Shown: positions 1 through 5,900 of the stretch, in pieces
Position numbering within the stretch: position 1 is the first letter of the stretch
Layout: each line of letters starts with the position of its first letter
DNA from: Nitrospira sp.
GTDB taxonomy: Bacteria > Nitrospirota > Nitrospiria > Nitrospirales > Nitrospiraceae
Assembly: GCA_020697375.1 (NCBI GenBank)
Contig: JAJFBJ010000185.1
Span: forward strand, 1-7,173
Length of the DNA stretch: 7,173 bases
Direction: 5' to 3'
The notes under the pieces: generated by a model
What the model was told of the DNA's origin: nothing
Database searches by the model: none
The model's input: the letters and a program-made list of their open reading frames with translations, nothing else
Program-made: the position numbers and the translations under genes

Positions 1-2
1 AA

Positions 3-59
3 GGGAAAACTGAACGAGCCGCAAAGGATCTGAAATCGCAAAAACCAAGTAATCGCTGA
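3..59 (+). CDS. C-terminal tail of an unknown upstream gene (partial)
   Basis: One frame is open from the left edge to a TGA at 57-59 and encodes a basic, hydrophilic tail ending in KSQKPSNR. The other two plus-strand frames stop at 11-13 and 31-33. The stop lies 11 bases before a strong hairpin terminator, which is where the end of an upstream gene is expected. Only 18 codons are visible, so no family can be named, and the coding call rests on position and the open frame alone. Confidence 0.35.
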   Translation, partial: GKTERAAKDLKSQKPSNR

Positions 60-70
60 TATCACATCCG

Positions 71-99
71 GAACCTGCCGGCTCGCTGCCGGCAGGTTC
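71..99 (+). terminator. Rho-independent-type hairpin
   Basis: A perfect 12-bp stem (71-82 with 88-99, GAACCTGCCGGC and its complement) closes a 5-base loop. It is followed by only a short T-containing tail (TTCATT), so the U-tract is weak. It sits 11 bases after the presumed stop of the upstream gene and before the promoter-like elements of the next one, and it probably separates two transcription units. Confidence 0.65.
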
Positions 100-163
100 T
101 TCATTGATCACCAGAGCAACTCTCCTCGATGTCAGATCAATCATGGCGGCACATCACATCATA

Positions 164-192
164 TTGTTGAGGACAATCGTTCGGCCTATAAT
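164..192 (+). promoter_or_regulatory. Sigma70-like promoter for the LOG/beta-CASP unit
   Basis: A perfect -10 hexamer TATAAT lies at 187-192. TTGTTG at 164-169 is a half-matching -35 at exactly 17 bp spacing. Transcription should start near 198-202, at or just before the ATG at 202, which would leave almost no leader. A short dyad, ATTGT-N5-ACAAT (163-177), overlaps the -35 and could be an operator, but 5-bp arms are weak evidence. This is a pattern match only. Confidence 0.5.
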
Positions 193-201
193 GCGTCAGC
201 C

Positions 202-1080
202 ATGGGCGCGTCCGAAAGAGCGAAACAACGCCTCCGTGCTCTTCTTAAATCCGCCTCTTATCGTCGAGCCGACCAAGATCTCGCATTTCTCAACGGTGAT
301 GAGGTTCGCCCCGTCCGTCTTCAATTAGAGTTGCTGAAGGCGGAATTGATCCAACATCGGGAGAATATCCGTTCCACCATCGTGGTGTTCGGAAGCGCCA
401 GAATTCCCGATCCGGTCCTAAGCAACCGGCGCCTGGACGAAGCGACTAAACGTTTGGCAGGCAAACCACATGATGCCGCCTGTCAGCGATCGGTCGCCAT
501 GGCAACACGGCAGGTCGCCATGTCCAAGTACTATACCGAAGCCCGGGCTTTCGGACGGCTGGTTACAAGCAAATATCAGTCAAAACATGGCTGCGACTAT
601 GTGGTGGTGACCGGCGGCGGCCCGGGCATCATGGAAGCAGCCAATCGTGGAGCGGCGGACGTCAAAGGCAAATCCATCGGCCTCAATATTTCGCTTCCAC
701 ACGAACAGCGACCGAATCCTTACATCACACCCGCGCTGTGTTTTCAGTTCCGGTATTTTGCACTGCGCAAGATGCATTTTTTATTGCGTGCTAAGGCGCT
801 GGTCGCCTTTCCGGGTGGGTTTGGGACATGCGATGAGCTCTTCGACGCGTTGACGCTGTTGCAAACCAAGAAGGTCCGCGGCATCACCGTTATTCTGGTC
901 GGCCGGGAGTACTGGAGCCGGTTGATTGACTGGCAACTGCTGGAAGACAACGGATTCATCAGCTCTCGCGATCGAAAGCTGTTCCATTACGCCGACACGG
1001 CCAAGGAGGCCTGGAAAATCATTGCCCGCAAGCAGCAGACGTTTCGGCGCCGACCACCGCCCCCGCGTTGGTTCAGATGA
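202..1080 (+). CDS. LOG-family protein (TIGR00730-type nucleotide 5'-monophosphate phosphoribohydrolase)
   Basis: This 292-residue cytoplasmic protein has the Rossmann-like LOG (formerly 'lysine decarboxylase') fold. Characterised family members hydrolyse the N-glycosidic bond of nucleoside 5'-monophosphates: cytokinin ribotides in LOG enzymes, purine and pyrimidine monophosphates in PpnN-type enzymes. Visible signatures are VFGSAR (62-67), GGGPGIMEAANRGA (138-151) and the catalytic PGGFGTCDE (204-212), matching PGGxGTxxE. It is the long form: about 60 residues precede the first beta strand, including the RPVRLQLELLK segment (37-46), and an insert separates VFGSAR from the next core strand. 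The C-terminus is a basic proline run (RRRPPPPRW). ATG 202 is the first ATG in frame and gives a normal N-terminus. No Shine-Dalgarno sequence is well placed: the nearest GAGG (169-172) is 29 bases upstream. Its TGA overlaps the start of the nuclease gene, so the two are probably co-translated. Fold assignment is firm; the physiological substrate is unknown. Confidence 0.9.
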   Translation: MGASERAKQRLRALLKSASYRRADQDLAFLNGDEVRPVRLQLELLKAELIQHRENIRSTIVVFGSARIPDPVLSNRRLDEATKRLAGKPHDAACQRSVAMATRQVAMSKYYTEARAFGRLVTSKYQSKHGCDYVVVTGGGPGIMEAANRGAADVKGKSIGLNISLPHEQRPNPYITPALCFQFRYFALRKMHFLLRAKALVAFPGGFGTCDELFDALTLLQTKKVRGITVILVGREYWSRLIDWQLLEDNGFISSRDRKLFHYADTAKEAWKIIARKQQTFRRRPPPPRWFR

Positions 1081-1859
1081 AACTCACCTTTCACGGCGCT
1101 GTTCGATCTGTCACTGGGAGCAGGCACTTGATTGAGACCGATGAGAATCGTGTGCTCTTGGACTGCGGACTCTTCCAGGGACGGCGGGAGGAGACGGAAC
1201 GCCGCAATCGGTATCTGGGCTTTGATCCAAAAGAAGTGGACGCCGTCCTCCTCTCTCACGCCCACATTGACCATTCGGGAGCTTTGCCGGCGTTGGCCAG
1301 GTATGGCTTTTCAGGAAAAGTCTTCGCGACGCAGGCAACGGCAGATTTGAGCGATATGATGTTAGCTGACTCGGCGCGTATCCAGGAGAGCGATTGCCTC
1401 TATGTCAACCGCAAGGAGCGCCGGACTGACGCAACGTCTCGTCAGCCTTTTTACACGAGCGACGATGTGCAAAGTGTCAAACGGCAATTCGTCGGTCTCC
1501 GTTACGGCGATGTCGTGACGCCGCTGCCCGGAATGAAAGCGACGTTCCTTGATGCCGGACATATTCTGGGATCAGCAGCCATCTCTCTTCGGATCAGGGA
1601 GGCCGGCTCGACGAACACCATTCTGTTTTCCGGAGATTTGGGCCGCCGCCAAATGCCGATCTTACGAGATCCACAGCCACCGCCTTCCTGTGACATCTTG
1701 ATCATTGAATCAACCTATGGCGACCGCGTGCACAGCGAAACGGCCGAAGAGGCCAAACAGAAAGCCAGTGCCCTCATTCACCATGCCATCGTGAACCGGA
1801 GCAAAATTATCGTTCCAGCGTTTGCTGTGGGCCGCACACAAGACTTGTCATGTGGATAA
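1077..1859 (+). CDS. MBL-fold/beta-CASP ribonuclease, N-terminal part (frame interrupted)
   Basis: These 260 residues are the first part of a CPSF-73/YsgA-like metallo-beta-lactamase RNA-processing nuclease, a cytoplasmic zinc-dependent family. The start chosen is ATG 1077, in an ATGA overlap with the LOG stop. It gives the family-typical N-terminus MKLTFHGAVRSVTGSRHLIE; an upstream in-frame TTG at 1068 is less likely. Zinc-site motifs are HAHIDH (61-66, HxHxDH), DAGHILGS (159-166, ligand H162) and SGDLG (185-189, ligand D187). Beta-CASP motif A is the glutamate of ESTYGD (E211). The frame ends abruptly after VGRTQDL, in the middle of the beta-CASP domain, with SCG and TAA. Homologues continue from here into the sequence found in the -1 frame from 1850. 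Alone, this piece lacks motifs B and C and the last zinc histidine and should not be a functional nuclease. Confidence 0.88.
   Translation: MKLTFHGAVRSVTGSRHLIETDENRVLLDCGLFQGRREETERRNRYLGFDPKEVDAVLLSHAHIDHSGALPALARYGFSGKVFATQATADLSDMMLADSARIQESDCLYVNRKERRTDATSRQPFYTSDDVQSVKRQFVGLRYGDVVTPLPGMKATFLDAGHILGSAAISLRIREAGSTNTILFSGDLGRRQMPILRDPQPPPSCDILIIESTYGDRVHSETAEEAKQKASALIHHAIVNRSKIIVPAFAVGRTQDLSCG
1846..1859 (+). other. Frameshift junction in the beta-CASP nuclease
   Basis: Frame 0 reads GAC TTG TCA TGT GGA TAA (1842-1859), while the continuing protein resumes in the -1 frame as ATG TGG ATA AAG from 1850. Aligning with the family pattern VGRTQ(D/E)L-x-x-(hydrophobic) needs exactly one residue between the L (1845-1847) and the M (1850), so one base is missing at about 1848-1849. 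No heptameric slippery sequence of the X XXY YYZ type is present. The ATG of the second frame overlaps the stop by 10 bases, so reinitiation is conceivable, but no Shine-Dalgarno sequence precedes it. A natural or assembly one-base deletion is the simplest reading. Confidence 0.8.
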
Positions 1860-2473
1860 AGGACATGGTGAAAGAGGGTCGTGTCCCGCCGGTTCCCATC
1901 TATAACGATTCGCCCTTGGCGTTGCGTGCGACAGAGATCTTCCGTCGGCATTCCGAATGCTACGATGAAGAAACCTATCGCATCCTCACGAACGAGGGCG
2001 ACCCTTTCATCGCGAAGTATATTCGCTATGTCTCATCCGTCGATGAAAGCCAAAAGCTGAATACCAGGAAGGGACCGTGCGTGATTATCGCGGCATCCGG
2101 CATGTGTGAAGGAGGCCGCGTGCTGCACCACTTACGGCATGCAATTGAGGACGAAGCCAACGTTGTGGCGATCGTTGGATTTCAAGCAGAGCACACACTG
2201 GGTCGCAAGCTGATAGAAGGATGGGATCCAGTGCCGATTTTCGGGGTCCCTGTGCCTCGACGAGCCAGGGTCGTCCACTTCAACGGCTTATCCGCACATG
2301 CCGACCGCGAGGATCTTCTGGGTTACGTTCGCGCGATCAAGCCGCTTCCTTCGAAAGTTTTCATCGTCCATGGGGAGCAAAGGCAGGCGTTTTCACTGGC
2401 CGCTGCAATCCGGGCAGAGCATCCACGTCTTGAAGTCACGGTTCCTGAAGTCAATACGACCTACGAAGTCTAA
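1850..2473 (+). CDS. MBL-fold/beta-CASP ribonuclease, C-terminal part
   Basis: These 207 codons continue the nuclease in the -1 frame. They hold the rest of the beta-CASP domain and the returning MBL domain: the segment PIYNDSPLALRATEIFRRH (16-34), SGMCEGGRVLHHL (83-95), GLSAHAD (146-152; H150 is motif B, the CPSF-73 H396 equivalent) and VHGE (173-176; H174 is motif C, the H418 equivalent and a zinc ligand). Restoring one base joins it to the upstream piece as a protein of about 465 residues, the usual length for this family. The codon order, the conserved residues and the absence of any further stop argue for a recent lesion or a sequence error, not an old decaying pseudogene. The ATG at 1850 is a coincidental or reinitiation start, not the gene start. 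A gene unit on the opposite strand converges on its 3' end. Confidence 0.85.
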   Translation: MWIKDMVKEGRVPPVPIYNDSPLALRATEIFRRHSECYDEETYRILTNEGDPFIAKYIRYVSSVDESQKLNTRKGPCVIIAASGMCEGGRVLHHLRHAIEDEANVVAIVGFQAEHTLGRKLIEGWDPVPIFGVPVPRRARVVHFNGLSAHADREDLLGYVRAIKPLPSKVFIVHGEQRQAFSLAAAIRAEHPRLEVTVPEVNTTYEV

Positions 2474-2526
2474 CACCGTCACGGTATCCGGTTTACCGGT
2501 ATTTGGTCGCGCCGAGCGGCGATGTC

Positions 2527-2640
2527 CTAAGTCTGCAGCCCCCACGCTGCCTTGGCGAGGGTCAACAGCGCCACAGCGATCAACAGCACGTTGACCACCA
2601 CCTCCCATTTACGCCACTTCTTGATCTCGTTGTTTTCCAT
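2527..2640 (-). CDS. Small single-pass membrane protein (37 aa, unknown function)
   Basis: A 37-codon frame starts at ATG 2640 and stops at TAG 2529-2527. The N-terminus MENNEIKKWRKWE is polar and positively charged. It is followed by a hydrophobic helix (about residues 14-33, VVVNVLLIAVALLTLAKAAW) and a four-residue tail. By the positive-inside rule the N-terminus should face the cytoplasm. AGAGGG (2654-2649) sits 8 bases before the ATG, a well-placed Shine-Dalgarno sequence. The frame begins inside the last 11 codons of the 73-residue gene upstream, so the two may be translationally coupled. I do not recognise the family. Coding status is inferred from the ribosome binding site, the clean amphipathic-then-hydrophobic design and the context. 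Confidence 0.62.
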   Translation of the reverse strand: MENNEIKKWRKWEVVVNVLLIAVALLTLAKAAWGLQT

Positions 2641-2830
2641 GACTCGAACCCTCTGAGCGTCTCAGTGGATGGTTGCCTGTGTCTGAATTGAACTTGTGCT
2701 CCATCTCTCCCAGGTAATATCGGATGAATTGCAATTCATCAGTCGTAAGTGGAGTTTCGAGGAACCGGCTTGATAGAAGACGTTCGCAACTGCGACCGTA
2801 GTCGAGAATGATTCGTCGAATCGGATGCAT
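2609..2830 (-). CDS. Small hypothetical protein (73 aa)
   Basis: The 73-residue frame starts at ATG 2830 with a strong Shine-Dalgarno sequence, GGGAGG (2841-2836), 5 bases upstream. The first ~47 residues look like a compact soluble helical protein (MHPIRRIILDYGRSCERLL, then a TPLTTDELQFIRYYLGEMEH segment with an alternating charged/aromatic pattern). The last ~25 residues are polar, low in hydrophobics and probably disordered. There is no signal peptide, membrane helix or metal motif. Its end overlaps the start of the 37-residue membrane protein by 32 bp. It lies 41 bases downstream of the oxidase terminator on the same strand, with no obvious promoter in between, so it may be expressed by readthrough. 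No family recognised. Confidence 0.65.
   Translation of the reverse strand: MHPIRRIILDYGRSCERLLSSRFLETPLTTDELQFIRYYLGEMEHKFNSDTGNHPLRRSEGSSHGKQRDQEVA
2649..2654 (-). promoter_or_regulatory. Shine-Dalgarno site of the 37-residue membrane protein
   Basis: On the minus strand AGAGGG is followed by 8 bases and ATG (2640). It lies within the coding sequence of the preceding 73-residue gene, as expected for an overlapping pair. It is the main evidence that the very short downstream frame is translated. Confidence 0.6.
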
Positions 2831-2835
2831 TCACT

Positions 2836-2841
2836 CCTCCC
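2836..2841 (-). promoter_or_regulatory. Strong Shine-Dalgarno site of the 73-residue protein
   Basis: On the minus strand GGGAGG is followed by AGTGA and ATG at 2830. This near-consensus anti-16S match with 5-base spacing fixes the start of the 73-residue gene. Confidence 0.65.
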
Positions 2842-2871
2842 TGTCGTCCGCCGGTACGCCTTGCAGAAACA

Positions 2872-2907
2872 ACAGGGGAGCTGCCGGGTTGGCGGCAGCT
2901 CCCCTGT
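2872..2907 (-). terminator. Hairpin terminator of the multicopper oxidase gene
   Basis: A perfect 15-bp inverted repeat (2872-2886 with 2893-2907, ACAGGGGAGCTGCCG and its complement) encloses a 6-base loop. It begins 26 bases after the oxidase stop codon. On the minus strand it is followed by TGTTTCTG, a modest T-rich tail. The stem is very stable, but the tail is imperfect, so some readthrough into the two small genes downstream is plausible. The hairpin is near-symmetric but has no T-run on the plus side, so it is assigned to the minus strand. Confidence 0.72.
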
Positions 2908-2933
2908 CAGACGTTACACCAGGTCCGTCACGC

Positions 2934-5900
2934 CTATTTCATGGCAGTTGGCACCGCCTGCGGTGCCGGCTGCGTGGCCGCCCGCTTACCGCCCACGCCG
3001 GTTACTCCTAGCGGTTGAATCCGTGGGTCGCCCGTCGGAACCACACGCAGGTAGCCCCACTGCCCGGACTGGGCGTACGGCAGCCGATTATTCGACCACA
3101 CGAAATCTCCCGTCTGTCGATAGGGACCTCCCGCCCCGCCCTGGATGAAGACGTCGAGCACTTCCGAACCGGCGTACTCCACCACACTGATCATGTCGGC
3201 ACCCGGCATGTAGGGCTCAATTGGCCACTCGTGGCCCTCCACCCCGAACATTCCGTTTTGCTCACTGTTCGCGCCGATCACATGGATCCGGATCGGATCG
3301 CCGGCATGCGCCTCGATCAGAGGCGTGGCCGGGTCCTCAGGCTTGTCCACTACGCAGGGTTGGAAAATCTTGCCCAGCGAGCAGCCTTGCTCTTCGCGGT
3401 ACTTGTACGGCTCGGCGCGGTAATTCACCGATGTCAGCCCGGCCACGTTCTGCACATAGGGCATGAACGAGGTCCCGATGATGTTGTCTTCGTCCTGGAA
3501 GAACAACGCCACGTCCCGATAATTTCGCTTGCCGACGTTTTCCGGCAAGCTGGCGTCGACGATGACATCGGCCCTCCAGGCATTTTTCTGCGAGAGATCG
3601 GCCCCGGTGACTGGATCACGATACTGCGATCCTTTCGGGCCGATGATAATGGCGCCATACAATCCATTGCGCGGATTGACGACGATGTTGCCGCCATCCC
3701 ACACCAATGACGTCGTTTCCTTGTTCGACGGATGCGCGTAATAGGTGTAGTTCCGGCTCTCACCGGGTCCGATGGTCTGATCGCCGCCGTTATTGCCGAC
3801 ATTCAAGCCCTGGCTATCTTTAGGATCGAAGGCGAGTCCCGGCGCAAAGAACGACGCCCGGCTGGCCTTCATCTTGTTCTTCAGACTGACTTTAATACAG
3901 TCGCCGAGGTTCGCGCGTAGCGTCAGCGGGTTGGGCATCACATTGCCCGCCACCGTCGTCGCTTCCTCTTCAAGCGCGAAGATCTTGCCTTCCGGCACGC
4001 TCAGCTCGATCTTACGCTCGAAATCGACTTCGATTGCCTCGGGCGCCTTCGGATGGAGCTTCAACGGGCGATCTAACGCCACGACGTTGAAGTTTTTCAC
4101 CGGCGCATCGGCCGGACAGACTGTACTCGGTGTCGCCAGAATGCCGAGCGGATTCGTGCCCTTCGGCAGCGGCTTCAGGTCGGCCGTTTCCTTGTCCAGC
4201 ACGCGGACGATGCCCCATCCGCCTTCGGCGAAGTGTGAGCTTCGACCGTTAAAGTGGATGTAGTCCCCCGGCATAGCCTGGAATCCGCCCGCCTTCGTCA
4301 CGAGATCGTAGCGCTCGGCGATCCCGACGTGAATCGAGTTCTTCCGGTTGGCGTCCGCCGCGTACCGCTCCGTGAGGAAGGTATGGCCGGCGATCGTCCA
4401 CACATGCGATTCGTTCATCAACTGATGCAGCAGACGGAAGACCATCGTGTCACCGGTATACGCCCGCAACAACGGCGTATCTGGATCACCGTGGATTGCG
4501 CTGCTGAACAACTTCGAGGTATCGGGATTATTCGACAGGCGCTGGGCGAAGGGTTCCGCACGGAAATTGAACCCGCTGCCCGTCGTATGTGTCCCGCCAT
4601 TGATATACTTGTTGGGCGCGTTCAAGATCTTCTCGGGCATCTGGAACGACACCGTCTTTCCCGCTTCCAGCGCCACCTCAATAGGCTGCCCGGGAGGATT
4701 ACCGGCCTCGATGACGTTGACTGTGTGCGGTACCGTGTCATGGATCGACACCATGAGCTCACGGAAGCTCCCGCTGACGCCGGCTCCGATTGGCTCATTC
4801 GAGTGAATGTCCGCGATCGGACCGCTATATACCAACTTGCCGTCCTTCGGATTGTGATACGTTGATCCGAACGGCTCCACGATCGTCACGCCGAATCCGC
4901 CGTGCGGCCAGGTCGTCGCGCCAAACGCGTGGTCGTGCCAGAACACTGTTCCCATATCCACGTCCACCCACCAACGGTAGCGCACGAACTCCGGCGACAC
5001 GAGGTCGCTGGCCGGATGGTTGTGCTTGAGCATGCGAGCGACCTCGGAACAGCTCTTATCCCGCGGCAGGGAGGCCGTGGGATCGTTGCCCTTTTCCAGA
5101 CAGTCCATGCCGACCATGACTTCAGTGTTCACATGGAAGGGCGTGGCGCCAGGCGCCAATTGGATCTTGATGGAACTGGCTCCGGCCTTGGCTCCACCCA
5201 CGATCTTGGCCACCATCGGTGCGGGTAAACCGTGTTTCTTGGCCTTGCCCCACATGGTAAACGGACGTACGGACATTTCGTACTCGAACCCTGAAATGAC
5301 GCCGTCCGAGTTCCCTGTGTCGAACTGGAAGAAGTGGGGATGGATGTTGATCTTGGACGACTGAAAATTGGTGTAATCGTCGTCGTCCCATTCGCTGGTC
5401 AGAACCAAGTCGACGCAGTCGTAGACGTTGGCTCGGATGACTGCCGGAAGCTTGAGATCGTCATTGCCCCTCGTCAGACGCTCCTCTTCATGGAGCACGT
5501 AAATCAAGCCGTCTTTGTCGACGATGGGCGGCTCTTTACCCTGCTGCTTCGCCAAGGTGATCGGCATCCGCAGGAAGTGAAGGTTGTAAAACTTTTGATT
5601 GGCATTTTCCGGGCAGAGGCTCCAACGCCCCTGCTCACCTGGCTTAGCCGGCTCGCTGGTCCGTTCGCCACTCGCATCCTGGTGAATTGGCTCCAGCCAG
5701 GGCGCGCCGCTATGGTTGGCCGAGAACGGCACACGTTTGCCGAAGTGCGGCTTGAACAACGGCCAGGCCATCTTACCCGTGGTCGGATCAAAGAGAATGG
5801 CAGGTCTGGTGCTGTCGTCCCACTTGGCCGCCCATTGATACTTCGGATTCTGAGCGGTGCTCTCGCGCTCGCCTCGGGCGATGTTGCCATCCCATTTCCA

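Noticed and set aside
104..328. Plus-strand frame overlapping the LOG start
   Set aside because: It overlaps the well-supported LOG N-terminus in another frame, has no convincing ribosome binding site and no family features.
1068..1076. TTG upstream start for the nuclease
   Set aside because: The ATG at 1077 gives the exact family N-terminus and an ATGA overlap; the TTG would add only three atypical residues.
1842..1862. Programmed ribosomal frameshift in the nuclease gene
   Set aside because: No X XXY YYZ slippery heptamer and no obvious stimulatory hairpin; a one-base deletion is simpler.
2474..2521. Short dyads between the convergent genes (CCGG-TTTA-CCGG at 2488-2499; CGCC-GAGC-GGCG at 2510-2521) as a bidirectional terminator
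   Set aside because: The stems are only 4 bp and no T-run follows on either strand, so they cannot be supported as terminators.
3015..3710. Long plus-strand open frame opposite the oxidase (231 codons), and similar ones at 4254-4865 and 5334-6098
   Set aside because: They lie wholly antisense to a gene with strong motif support and encode Arg/His-rich sequence without recognisable domains, as expected for shadows of GC-rich coding DNA.
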